This document shows, piece after piece, positions 25,386 to 34,291 of a DNA stretch of 64,000 bases; the first letter of the stretch is position 1; each line of letters begins with the position of its first letter. Under the pieces are notes generated by a model. The model made no database searches. It worked only from the letters and a program-made list of their open reading frames with translations, and had not been told where the DNA came from. Source of the stretch: Calothrix sp. NIES-4105 (GTDB lineage: Bacteria > Cyanobacteriota > Cyanobacteriia > Cyanobacteriales > Nostocaceae); assembly GCF_002368415.1 (NCBI RefSeq), contig NZ_AP018290.1, positions 8,361,717 to 8,425,716 on the forward strand, given 5' to 3'. Made by a program: the position numbers and the translations under genes.

Positions 25386-28300
25386 TTAAGTATTACCAGC
25401 TTGGTATATGGGAATTTCAATCACAAATTCAGTACCTTTGCCTGGTTCACTTGTGCAGTGTAGCTTTCCACCGTGTCTATCTACAATAATTTGATAGCTA
25501 ATAGAAAGTCCTAATCCAGTGCCAACACCAACAGGTTTTGTAGTAAAGAAAGGGTCAAACAAACGCTGTTGAACTTCTGGTGTAATTCCTATCCCATTAT
25601 CGGCAATACTAATAATCACGCTATCATTTCCTAGTGCCTGAGTAGTTATACTAATAGTAGGGATAGACACTAAATGTTTCTTGAGCGAATCTTCTAGCGC
25701 ATCAATTGCGTTAGCAAGTAAATTCATGAATACTTGGTTTAATTTTCCTGCATAGCATACGACCTTCGGTAAAGCTGCATATTTTCTATTTATTTCAATA
25801 GCTGCTTGACGGTCTTGTTTCGGTTTAAGACGATGTTGCAAAATCATTAATGTACTTTCAATGCCCTCATGAATGTCAACCATTTTCATCTCAGCCTCGT
25901 CAAGACGGGAAAAGGTTCGCAGTGACTGAACTATTTCTCTAATTCTTTCAGAACCGACTTTCATCGAAGACATGATTTTTGGTAAATCTGAAATTATAAA
26001 ATCTAAATCTATCGCATTTATTTCCCTACATATTTTATCCGTTGCTTCAGGATATTCTTGCTGATAAAGTTTAAGTAATTGCAGTAAATCCTCAGTATAG
26101 TTGCTGGCATGAGTTATATTGCCATAGATAAAGTTGACAGGATTATTGATTTCGTGCGCGACACCAGCAACTAACTGCCCTAAACTGGACATTTTTTCAC
26201 TTTGTACTAGTTGACTTTGTGTACGCTTTAATTCAGCAAGAGCATGTTTTATTTGTTGTGCTTGTTCAGTAGCTACTATTGCTGCGTGCTGGCTCTGGGC
26301 GTATAGTTCAGCCTGGTTAATGGCAATGGCTAATTGGTCAACAACTGCTTCCAATAGTTCAACTTCGTCTGGAGTCCAAGGACGAGTTTCTGTCCAATGA
26401 CCACAGACTATTACACCAATTTGACCCGAAAGGGTTTTAATTGGTAGCACAATCTCTGATTTTATGCCCAATGACTCCAAGAATTTCCTGTGAGTCTGTT
26501 CGTGGAAATCTTTAACATCATTAATCAAAAGTATTTCTTGATTGATAAACATCTGGGTAACATTTCCAATCTTATCCGCAGCATGACAGCCTAATAAACT
26601 AGGAAAATCTGGATTTTTAGCTTCTTTAAGAGTTTCCCAAGAAGGTGGTTTATCATTTGGTCTAAACCAAGAGAAACTACAGCGGTCAACTTGGAGTAGA
26701 TGTCGAATTTCTTGTATAGCTGTTTCTATTACTTGGTCAAGGTTTAGTGACTCACGAATTTGGCTTGCTAATCTATTAATAAGCTGTTCTCTGCGCGCTA
26801 ATTCGCGAGACTTTATTTCAGATTGACATAAAGCCTCTTCATTTTTTTTGCGTTCTGATATATCTCTAGTGACAGTAGCTAAAGCTGTAGGTTGCCCTGT
26901 GTTCTCATTTTTCAGCAAGAAAACATGATATTCAATTGGAATTAATGCACCTGTCTTAAAGTTGCGAAAATGAAACTCTCCTTGCCAACGTCCCTGTTTA
27001 GCAACTATCGGGACAATATTTTCCTCTACGTAAGCCCAATCTTCAGGTGTGTGGTAATCTGATATATATGTTTCTAAATATTCTTCACGGCTTTCAATGC
27101 CTACAAGCTTTTGACCAGCTTCATTAATATATAGTGTCTTCGCATCAAGTGTTGCCATCGCGATAAAATCTGAACTATTTTCGACTAAAGATACAAACTT
27201 TTGTCTTTCTTCTTCTACCCGCTTACGCTCTGTAATATCGCGCGTTATGGTCGCGAAAGCAATCGGCTGATCATTTTTATGGTCTTTAATTGTAAAAATA
27301 TTATACTCAATCGGGATAAGGGCGCCAGTTTGAAAATGTCGAAAGCTAAGTTCTCCTTGCCAACTCCCTTGTTCAGTAACTTGAGGTAAAACTTCTTGTT
27401 CCAAAAACTCTACATCTTCAGGCGCGTGAAAATTTAGTAGAGAGATTTGCCGAATTTGTTCGTTGTTTTCTATTCCTACAAGTTTTTGCCCTGCTTTATT
27501 AATAAATAACGCATTACCTTCAAGCGTTGCCATACCAATAAAGTCTGGGCTATTTTCAATCAAAGCTACCAACTTTTGCCGTTCTTCTTCGGCAAATCTC
27601 CGTTCAGTCACATCCATTACTAAGCCATCCCAAACGATATCACCGTTAGGTTGCAATTCTTTTCGGGATGAACCTTGTAACCATTTGAGGCGCCCAGATG
27701 GTGTTATGATTCGCCATTCATGGTTCCAAGGTTCGAGAGTTTGGACTGAAGTCTGTATTGATTGATGGAAATCACGCAAATCTTCAGGATGTATTAGTTT
27801 GAATAGTACCTCGCTGTCATTCAATACTTGCTTGGGTTCTATTTCATAGACTTGACGACACGCAGCATTGATATATGAGAAGTAATGTGAGCCGTCAGGA
27901 CAGAGAACATATTGATACAAAACTCCTGGTATATTCGCTGATAGCTTTTGAAAGCGAGTTTCGCTTTTTCGCAGCGCTGCTTCTGCTTTTTGTCTTTCTA
28001 TGATTTCTGCTTTTAGCTGTGCGTTCGTTGTATTTAATTCACAAGTACGCTTTTCTACTAGGTTTTCTAGCAGTTCTTTATATTGATATAGCTGTGCTTC
28101 TGCTAGTTTTTTGTCGCTAATGTCTATAATTAACCCATCCCAAATGATATCGCCGTTTGCTTGCTTTTCTGGGCGCCCAATTGTACGTACCCACTTTAAC
28201 TTACCAGTGGACGTAGTAACTCGACCTTCCCATAACCAAGGCAAAAGCGTCGAAGCCGAAATTGCTATTGACTCAGTAAATGCTGAATAGTCTTCAGGAT

Positions 28301-29021
28301 GAATTCGATTACAAAATAAAGTGCTGTTTTGCTGAAGCTTTTCTGGTTCGACTTCTAGCAGTTGCTTACAACCAGGACTTACATACGGTAATTCGAGACT
28401 ACCAGAGGAATGTAACAAGCATTGGTAAATCATCCCCGGAATGTTAGCAGCTAGCTTCTGTAAACGCGCTTGACTTTTCTTGAGTGCTTGTTGTATTTGC
28501 TTTTGCTCAGTAATTACTTCAGTACAAAAAATAGTACCGCCAATTTCATCGTCTTTATCATACCAAGGACGACACTCCCACTTTAACCATTCGCATGAAC
28601 CATCTACCTGGGTAATTTTTTCTGCTTCACACTGATGTGACTCACCTGTTAAACAACGGTCATGGATGTCTTTCCACCTTTGTGCAATACTTGGCAATAC
28701 TTGGCAATTACACTGACCAATTAAAGAAAGCTCAGTACAGTTATGGTCTATCAACCACTTACGACTAACAGCGATGTAACGCATCTCCCTGTCGAACATG
28801 GCAATGGCGACAGGTGTGTGTTCCAGTAAAATTTGAGTCAGTTCTGGGATTTGCGTATACATAGCGTTGCGGTAGAGTTCAGTAGATACATGACAAGCTA
28901 ACTTATAGTTACCAAGTTTGAGAATCGTTAAACCAGTATAACCAGACTCTTCCCTATTACACTTCCGAGTTTTCTGGTAATTTTCTATGTTTTTATTGAG
29001 ATAATGCTTAATATTCCGCAA
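25386..29021 (-). CDS. Multi-PAS/GAF sensor histidine kinase
   Basis: A soluble kinase of up to 1211 residues. Five PAS/PAC units are visible by their SKW, HPED and DITERK-type joints: about 55-175, 185-310, 350-475, 485-605 and 610-730. A GAF domain follows (about 755-905, CSFSWFRPNDKP ... WTETRPWTPDEVELLEAVVDQLAIAI in parts), then HisKA with GVAHEINNPVNF, and HATPase with NLLANAID, ADNGIGI, FTTKPVGVGTGLGLSI. PAS4 and PAS5 are near-duplicates. Start choice is uncertain: TTG at 29021 gives 53 residues with no domain, while the ATG at 28862 begins right at the first PAS. There is no output domain or adjacent response regulator. It would sense small ligands, light or redox in the cytosol. Confidence 0.9.
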   Translation of the reverse strand: MRNIKHYLNKNIENYQKTRKCNREESGYTGLTILKLGNYKLACHVSTELYRNAMYTQIPELTQILLEHTPVAIAMFDREMRYIAVSRKWLIDHNCTELSLIGQCNCQVLPSIAQRWKDIHDRCLTGESHQCEAEKITQVDGSCEWLKWECRPWYDKDDEIGGTIFCTEVITEQKQIQQALKKSQARLQKLAANIPGMIYQCLLHSSGSLELPYVSPGCKQLLEVEPEKLQQNSTLFCNRIHPEDYSAFTESIAISASTLLPWLWEGRVTTSTGKLKWVRTIGRPEKQANGDIIWDGLIIDISDKKLAEAQLYQYKELLENLVEKRTCELNTTNAQLKAEIIERQKAEAALRKSETRFQKLSANIPGVLYQYVLCPDGSHYFSYINAACRQVYEIEPKQVLNDSEVLFKLIHPEDLRDFHQSIQTSVQTLEPWNHEWRIITPSGRLKWLQGSSRKELQPNGDIVWDGLVMDVTERRFAEEERQKLVALIENSPDFIGMATLEGNALFINKAGQKLVGIENNEQIRQISLLNFHAPEDVEFLEQEVLPQVTEQGSWQGELSFRHFQTGALIPIEYNIFTIKDHKNDQPIAFATITRDITERKRVEEERQKFVSLVENSSDFIAMATLDAKTLYINEAGQKLVGIESREEYLETYISDYHTPEDWAYVEENIVPIVAKQGRWQGEFHFRNFKTGALIPIEYHVFLLKNENTGQPTALATVTRDISERKKNEEALCQSEIKSRELARREQLINRLASQIRESLNLDQVIETAIQEIRHLLQVDRCSFSWFRPNDKPPSWETLKEAKNPDFPSLLGCHAADKIGNVTQMFINQEILLINDVKDFHEQTHRKFLESLGIKSEIVLPIKTLSGQIGVIVCGHWTETRPWTPDEVELLEAVVDQLAIAINQAELYAQSQHAAIVATEQAQQIKHALAELKRTQSQLVQSEKMSSLGQLVAGVAHEINNPVNFIYGNITHASNYTEDLLQLLKLYQQEYPEATDKICREINAIDLDFIISDLPKIMSSMKVGSERIREIVQSLRTFSRLDEAEMKMVDIHEGIESTLMILQHRLKPKQDRQAAIEINRKYAALPKVVCYAGKLNQVFMNLLANAIDALEDSLKKHLVSIPTISITTQALGNDSVIISIADNGIGITPEVQQRLFDPFFTTKPVGVGTGLGLSISYQIIVDRHGGKLHCTSEPGKGTEFVIEIPIYQAGNT

Positions 29022-29072
29022 TATTGCCCGTAAGATAACCTTCTGGGTACATTGAATTAATGCATAAAAGCA

Positions 29073-29103
29073 AGGGCGGGTAGGGATACCCGCTCCACAA
29101 GAG
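29073..29103. repeat. CCACAAGAG-type interspersed hairpin
   Basis: GGGCGGGTA and TACCCGCTC pair around GGGA, ending in CCACAAGAG, between the HEAT-repeat gene and the PAS kinase. Same family as 9288-9320. Confidence 0.65.
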
Positions 29104-29118
29104 GTTAGTCCTATATGT

Positions 29119-29898
29119 TTAAATTAGTACTTCCAAATCAGCGATTGCTTGTACTGCAATATCTCGCACGTCCTCACTAGAATCGTTCAAAGCTTTTTCC
29201 CAAACTTCCATTAGCCTAGGACGGTTGAGTTGTAATAGTGCTTCGGCAACTGAATCTCTAACAAAAATATTTTCGTTTTGAAGTAAAACCACTAATTCAT
29301 CAACTGCTAATTCTACGTAGCCTAAATCACTCAGTGCTTGAATTGCAATATTACGAACATCATCACTAACGTCTTTTAAAGCTTTTTTCCAAACTTCTAT
29401 TAGTGTAGAACGATTTAGTTTTAGCAGTGACTGTGCTGCTTCATCCCTCACAAAAACGTCCTCATCTTCAAGTAAGATAATTAAAGCATCTACAGCTAAC
29501 TCAGAGTTATAGTTTTGAAGCTGTTTGGCTACTTCTTGTCTTGGGCGCCTAGAAAGTTTTTCACGATGCACTTCTTCAACTAAGCAAATCAATATATCAT
29601 GGCTGTGATAGTTTTCTAAAGCAGCTATTGCAACTCCACGTACTTCTTCTGAAGCGTCTTCTTTAGCAGCTGTGATTATATAGGGTACAGCATTTACGTC
29701 CTTAATATCGCCTAAATTCCAAACTGCCGCAACTCTTACTCTAGCATTTTCATCCGATAAATAAGGAATAATAATTTCAATAGCATTAGTTGGCTTCATT
29801 GTACCGATTGTATCTAATGCTTGAATCCTGGCATGAGGATTTGAATCATTTAAAGCATCTAAAATTGTCTTTATATCCTGTGACATGAGTAACTCCAA
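29119..29898 (-). CDS. HEAT-repeat protein
   Basis: A 259-residue solenoid. At least six HEAT units of about 31 residues are visible, each with a D...VR..A...L pattern (DENARVRVAAVWNLGD, DASEEVRGVAIAAL, DEDVFVRDEAAQSLL, DVSDDVRNIAIQALSDL, NENIFVRDSVAEALL, DSSEDVRDIAVQAI). Units 3-4 and 5-6 are near copies, showing recent internal duplication. The likely start is the second Met (MSQDIKTIL). Such proteins bind partners and include phycobilin-lyase relatives, but the lyase residues are not recognisable. It begins 14 bp after the stop of the ADP-ribosyltransferase-like gene, so the two form an operon and may interact. Confidence 0.8.
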   Translation of the reverse strand: MELLMSQDIKTILDALNDSNPHARIQALDTIGTMKPTNAIEIIIPYLSDENARVRVAAVWNLGDIKDVNAVPYIITAAKEDASEEVRGVAIAALENYHSHDILICLVEEVHREKLSRRPRQEVAKQLQNYNSELAVDALIILLEDEDVFVRDEAAQSLLKLNRSTLIEVWKKALKDVSDDVRNIAIQALSDLGYVELAVDELVVLLQNENIFVRDSVAEALLQLNRPRLMEVWEKALNDSSEDVRDIAVQAIADLEVLI

Positions 29899-29912
29899 CC
29901 TCCAAGGTATAG

Positions 29913-30470
29913 TTATTTGACAAGTTTTAATATTTCTCCTGGTATTTGTCCTTCGATAAGAACTTCATCGTTTTTAGTCATATTTTTGTAAATATTTTTT
30001 GAATTGTTCCTAACTGCTTTTTCTTCATGAACCGACATTTTAGCTGCAACATCTTCCGGGGTATATATACGGATAACTCCTTGAGTTTGTAATTGTTCAA
30101 GCGTGTCCAATGCAGCTTTTAGGATTTGACTCTTTTTTATAACTTTCTTTCCTTGTTGCTCAATAATTGCCTCTGCAAACTTTTTAGCACTTTTTAAAGT
30201 TGTAGCAAACGAGGTATATCGGCTTGACTGTCCTGGTTTTTTATCTTGAACGTGTTCCCAAGGCGTTTGAATATCAGCGGCATCAGCTTCTGAGCTATTT
30301 AATTCAAATCCTATATCATCGCCTAGTTGGGATAAACCATCACCACGAAATAAATAACTTTTAGCTTTTTGGGCTTCTGCTTTAAGGTCTACAACTCCTC
30401 CCTCAATAATATTATCTCTCAGGTTCACTTGTACAACAATCTGAGAGTCATTTGTTCCTTCTTTTTGCAT
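29913..30470 (-). CDS. ADP-ribosyltransferase-like protein (putative)
   Basis: A 185-residue protein with a pattern like bacterial R-S-E type ADP-ribosyltransferases: Arg42 in YLFRGDGLSQ, a Ser-Thr-Ser-like SSRYTSFATT at 82-91 followed by SAKKFA, and Glu169 in NDEVLIEGQIP, corresponding to the E-x-E-V-L strand. Those residues bind NAD and transfer ADP-ribose to a target. The first Glu of the E-x-E pair is replaced by Asn167. No signal peptide or toxin delivery domain is seen. It sits directly upstream of the HEAT-repeat gene, which might be a partner, target-binding factor or immunity protein. The assignment is by motif reading only. Confidence 0.45.
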   Translation of the reverse strand: MQKEGTNDSQIVVQVNLRDNIIEGGVVDLKAEAQKAKSYLFRGDGLSQLGDDIGFELNSSEADAADIQTPWEHVQDKKPGQSSRYTSFATTLKSAKKFAEAIIEQQGKKVIKKSQILKAALDTLEQLQTQGVIRIYTPEDVAAKMSVHEEKAVRNNSKNIYKNMTKNDEVLIEGQIPGEILKLVK

Positions 30471-30510
30471 GTAAAATCGACTTTAACCCTGATTAATATG
30501 CAAATTATAG

Positions 30511-30539
30511 GACGCAAGAGGACTTGCGTTCCACAAGAG
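30511..30539. repeat. CCACAAGAG-type interspersed hairpin
   Basis: GACGCAAG and CTTGCGTT pair around AGGA and end in CCACAAGAG, just downstream of wecB. Same dispersed family as 9288-9320. Confidence 0.65.
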
Positions 30540-30544
30540 GTGAG

Positions 30545-31672
30545 TTAGTTATTTAGGAATTTTTGTACTATATCGAGGATACGCGCGGAAGCTTTTCCAT
30601 CACCGAATGGGTTAATTGCATTTGCCATTGTTTCATACGCAGTGACATTTGCTAGTAGTTCGGCTGCATTTGTGACAATGCTGTTTGTGTTTGTACCTAT
30701 AAGCTTGGCTGTTCCTGCTGTTACTGCTTCTGGACGTTCGGTTGTTTCGCGTAGTACTAAAACTGGTTTACCAAGACTTGGCGCCTCTTCTTGTAATCCA
30801 CCTGAGTCTGTTAATAGTAAATATGAGCGCATTATTGCTCCAACTAGTTCGGCGTAGTCGAGTGGTTCTGTTAAAAATATACGCTCATGATTGCCAAGTA
30901 ATGCTTGTAATGGCTCGCGTACTGTTGGGTTACGATGTAAGGGAAGTAACAATGCTGTATCAGGGAATTTATCTAAAATTTGTAAAAACCCTTGAGCGAT
31001 ATCCTGCAATGGTTCTCCCCAATTTTCGCGACGATGGACTGTTGCTAAGAGAACGCGGTATTTATCCCACTCTAAACCAGGTATATTACAAGGTGGTTGC
31101 TTTGCTGCCACATTTAAGAGCGCATCAATTACTGTATTCCCTGTTAAATGTATTTCACCTAATACACCTGAACGCTGTAAGTTTTCTACTGCTAAACTCG
31201 TTGGTGCAAAGTGCAACTGCGTAATTTGTGATATCAGGCGCCGATTTGCTTCTTCAGGATAAGGGTTATACAATTCGTCTGTTCTTAACCCGGCTTCAAC
31301 ATGCCCAACTGGAATTTTACTATAAAAAGCAGCTAAACCCGCTGCAAATGCGGTAGTTGTATCTCCCTGAACAATCACCAAATCTGGGTTCTCTTCTTGA
31401 AATAATGTCTCTAACCCTCTCAAACTCCGAATTGTTATATCACTTAAAGACTGCTTCGGTTGCATAATCTCTAAGTCATTATCAGCTTTTATATCAAATA
31501 ACTGCATTACCTGCTCTACCATTTCTCGATGCTGCCCAGTCAATATCACCTTTGACTTAATACCTGCAACATTTTGAAACACTTTAATCACAGGCGCCAG
31601 TTTTATCGCTTCTGGACGGGTACCCAAAATAATGTAAACACATTTATCAATAGTCATGCTTTCAATAGTCAA
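30545..31672 (-). CDS. wecB: UDP-N-acetylglucosamine 2-epimerase (non-hydrolysing)
   Basis: A 375-residue GT-B fold epimerase converting UDP-GlcNAc to UDP-ManNAc, used for cell-surface polysaccharides. Signatures: IILGTRPEAIKLAPVI near the N-terminus, TGQHREM, QGDTTTAFAAGLAAF, GHVEAGLRT, NPYPEEANRRL, TVHRRENWG and LTDSGGLQEEAPSLGKPVLVLRETTERPE, containing the catalytic His/Glu/Asp set. Start may be the second Met (MTIDKCVYIIL). The gene stands alone; neither a UDP-ManNAc dehydrogenase nor glycosyltransferases are adjacent. Confidence 0.94.
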   Translation of the reverse strand: MTIESMTIDKCVYIILGTRPEAIKLAPVIKVFQNVAGIKSKVILTGQHREMVEQVMQLFDIKADNDLEIMQPKQSLSDITIRSLRGLETLFQEENPDLVIVQGDTTTAFAAGLAAFYSKIPVGHVEAGLRTDELYNPYPEEANRRLISQITQLHFAPTSLAVENLQRSGVLGEIHLTGNTVIDALLNVAAKQPPCNIPGLEWDKYRVLLATVHRRENWGEPLQDIAQGFLQILDKFPDTALLLPLHRNPTVREPLQALLGNHERIFLTEPLDYAELVGAIMRSYLLLTDSGGLQEEAPSLGKPVLVLRETTERPEAVTAGTAKLIGTNTNSIVTNAAELLANVTAYETMANAINPFGDGKASARILDIVQKFLNN

Positions 31673-31685
31673 TATTCAATAATTA

Positions 31686-31713
31686 GTTAACCATTGGTCA
31701 ATAGTTAATGGTT
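31686..31713. repeat. TTAACCATT inverted repeat
   Basis: TTAACCATT and AATGGTTAA flank GGTCAATAGT upstream of wecB within an AT-rich tract that repeats AATAGTCAAT several times. It may be a regulatory hairpin or repeat debris. Confidence 0.35.
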
Positions 31714-31765
31714 AATTATAAATAGTCAATTAGCTGTCGTTACATAAATTTATATATATAAATAT

Positions 31766-31791
31766 GAAAAAACCCGGCATCTCACCGGGCA
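31766..31791 (-). terminator. Rho-independent terminator
   Basis: On the minus strand CCCGG-TGAGATG-CCGGG is followed by TTTTTTC, 40 bp downstream of the stop of the membrane-protein gene at 31831. Confidence 0.85.
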
Positions 31792-31830
31792 GATTCACTG
31801 TTTATCGAGTTGTGTAGCAGTATATATCTA

Positions 31831-32223
31831 CTATTTGAGTTCACAAGTCAAAGGACAAGCAGCATAAACAGTGGTCTGCATTTCTTCAGCCTCTCCGTGC
31901 AACCAGCTTAACCATTTCATATCGCTAGGATGAACGCCTTTCGCTGTCAATACACCAGCCGCAATCATAACCGCCATTACGTTAAACAGAATCAATCCAC
32001 CCGCAACTAGTAAAACTGCACTAACTGGCATTACTGATTGCAAAATTATTGATAACAGACATCCGACCGTAGCCATCAAAACAACCAAGGGAAAACCGAC
32101 AACCAATAAACATACAGCCAATGTAAAAGTCCATATTAGGAAGCTTTTAATCATTTGCAAAGAGTCAGTTTGTCTTAAATCAGATGCAGTAGCTAAAGTC
32201 ATGATATTTTCTCCCAAATACAC
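31831..32223 (-). CDS. Small membrane protein, hypothetical
   Basis: A protein of 123-130 residues; the likely start is the ATG of MTLATASDL, since the preceding MYLGENI is not conserved-looking and overlaps the ribosome-binding region (GGGAGAAAATATC). Two to three hydrophobic helices are visible (about 25-48, 50-70 and 75-97). The C-terminus is soluble with two Cys (YAACPLTCELK). No transporter motif is present and I do not recognise the family. A clear terminator follows, so it is monocistronic. Confidence 0.65.
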   Translation of the reverse strand: MYLGENIMTLATASDLRQTDSLQMIKSFLIWTFTLAVCLLVVGFPLVVLMATVGCLLSIILQSVMPVSAVLLVAGGLILFNVMAVMIAAGVLTAKGVHPSDMKWLSWLHGEAEEMQTTVYAACPLTCELK

Positions 32224-32910
32224 AGTATGAATCGAAAATTAGCGCAGAAAGCAAAGTCGGGGATCAACCTCCCATAGAAATTAAGTATATAAAACCCATC
32301 TCTAAAGATGAGCATTTATTTAATAAACTTTACAGTTAATCTTTCGTAATTATGGAAATACACCCCTCAAACGGCGCCGTCAATCTTCCTTTATGGGTAT
32401 CTATCACAGCAAACAAAGCCTCAAACAATGCTGATTTAATGGTTAAACGTCCTAATTTGATTACTTAGAGACTTAACATTTCTTATTAAAAATCCTATTG
32501 GTTCTCATAATTGTCAAATTGTCTGAAGCAATTATCCAGTACGCGATTTTGCCGGAGCGCAAGCTTTGGTTTATATTTTTAACTCCAAAAATCCTCTAAT
32601 TTAACTTTATGAGGATTATACTAATAATTTTTTGATTTTTTATACATTATAAATTCAGCGTATGTACTGAAAATAGTTATTGATATAAATATGTTAAACA
32701 AGTAATTAGAGGCAAGCGAGAATTATAGAGATTTGCGGCAGGAAATACTAGTGCAATATTTCATACTAGTATTTCGGATGCAATTGAACATCATCTCAAC
32801 ATTTGTTTAAACATGTGTTGTTACTTTTCGCTTCTTTTGTGACGGCGTTTTTCCTCCGTCGCTTGTCTTAAAGGTAAATCATTCAATATCGCTTTAAATA
32901 GTAAAGATAT
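32224..32910. other. Non-coding interval upstream of pilT, 687 bp
   Basis: No supported gene. Contains a perfect hairpin AAATACTAGT/ACTAGTATTT at about 32745-32776 and a shorter GACGG/CCGTC hairpin near 32840. One GGCGCC is at 32372. The pilT promoter must lie here, along with the promoter of the leftward membrane protein; the length suggests a long 5' leader or unannotated RNA, but no conserved RNA structure was recognised. Confidence 0.5.
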
Positions 32911-34203
32911 ATGACAGACACAATTCGCGCATCAAGCCCAGCCCCAACAGTACCTCGTGGTATTCCCCCGGCGCCACCACCACCACCATCATTGACACAG
33001 CGACAGGCAACACAAACATTAGACATGTCAGCCCAAAGAAGTACAAGGGTTGCTCCAAATAACGCACCACCAGCAGTTTCAGTTGCTCCTACCAGCGCAC
33101 CAGCAGCAGCACAGGGGAACATGCGCGTGCAGAGCAATCCGAACAGATTGACGATGGCGCAACTTATTAAAGAAGCTTATGATAAAGGATTTTCAGATAT
33201 TCACTTGGGTGTTGGCGAAGTACCACGCTTCCGCAACAGAGGTGAAATTGAACTGACCGAATACCCCCAAACCGACAAAGAAACCTTTATGGGTTGGTTA
33301 CACGAGATGATGAGCGAAGAAGAAATTCGTCGCTTCCAAGAATATCTCGAATTTGACGGCGCCACACAATATGACTTCGCGCGCGTGCGGATTAACGTAT
33401 TTGATTCACTGCTAGGGCCTGCAATGGTACTGCGGTTAATTCCATTAAAAATCTTAACAATGGAACAATTACGTTTACCTCCGGTGTTCCGCGATGTTTG
33501 TCATTACCATAAAGGTTTAATTTTGGTGACAGGGCCAACAGGTTCAGGTAAATCAACGACGATGGCGGCAATGATGGACTATATGAACAAAGAAATGCCT
33601 CGCCACATTATCACCATCGAAGACCCAATTGAATTTGTTCACCAAAGTAAGAAATCATTGATTAAACAGCGCGAAGTTGGGATGCACACCCGCAAATTCG
33701 ATAATGCCCTCAAAGCAGCATTACGGGAAGACCCAGATGTAATACTCGTGGGTGAAATGCGGGATAAAGAAACCGTAAACACCGCATTAAAAGCTGCTCA
33801 AACAGGTCACTTAGTAATGGGAACCCTGCACACCAACAGTGCGGTCAAAACAATTGAACGTATTTTGAACCTTTACGCAGCTGAAGAACAGGATGCAATG
33901 CGCGTTGCAGTCGCAGAATCCTTAGTAGCAGTAATTGCACAAGGATTGTGTCGAACAACGGATGGTAAACGCGCGGCATTCCACGATATCCTAATTAACA
34001 CAGACGCTGTTAAAGAATGGATTAAAGATGGTAAATACGATGAAATCGGCGAATTAATGAAGCAAGCCAGCTTTGATGGCATGATAACCATGAACCAAGC
34101 ACTGCTTAATCTCTACCAAGAAGGGCGTATCACCGAAGAAACCGCCTTAGAAATGTCACCAACACCTAACGAAATGGCACAATTCCTCAGAGGTCGAGTG
34201 TAA
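32911..34203 (+). CDS. pilT: Type IV pilus retraction ATPase PilT
   Basis: A 430-residue hexameric ATPase that powers pilus retraction and twitching or hormogonium gliding, at the cytoplasmic base of the pilus. The core has Walker A GPTGSGKST at 208-216, the Asp box HIITIEDPIEFVH, Walker B DPDVILVGEMRD, the His box TGHLVMGTLHTNSA and the PilT-specific AIRNLIRE-like end in variant form. The N-terminal 75 residues are a Pro/Ala/Ser-rich disordered extension (PPAPPPPPS) common in cyanobacterial PilT. No pilB or pilC neighbour is present; a KaiB-domain gene follows. Confidence 0.95.
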   Translation: MTDTIRASSPAPTVPRGIPPAPPPPPSLTQRQATQTLDMSAQRSTRVAPNNAPPAVSVAPTSAPAAAQGNMRVQSNPNRLTMAQLIKEAYDKGFSDIHLGVGEVPRFRNRGEIELTEYPQTDKETFMGWLHEMMSEEEIRRFQEYLEFDGATQYDFARVRINVFDSLLGPAMVLRLIPLKILTMEQLRLPPVFRDVCHYHKGLILVTGPTGSGKSTTMAAMMDYMNKEMPRHIITIEDPIEFVHQSKKSLIKQREVGMHTRKFDNALKAALREDPDVILVGEMRDKETVNTALKAAQTGHLVMGTLHTNSAVKTIERILNLYAAEEQDAMRVAVAESLVAVIAQGLCRTTDGKRAAFHDILINTDAVKEWIKDGKYDEIGELMKQASFDGMITMNQALLNLYQEGRITEETALEMSPTPNEMAQFLRGRV

Positions 34204-34207
34204 TAAA

Positions 34208-34270
34208 GTAAGGTGGGCAGTGCCCACCCTACAACTCCTAGTAAGGTGGGCAGTGCCCACCCTACAACTC
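34208..34270. repeat. Tandem hairpin repeat (33-bp period)
   Basis: Two identical copies of a unit containing GGTGGGCAGTGCCCACC, itself a palindrome, start at 34208 and 34241 between pilT and the KaiB-domain gene. They may terminate or attenuate the pilT transcript. Confidence 0.8.
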
Positions 34271-34291
34271 TTAACTATTAACTCCTAACTT

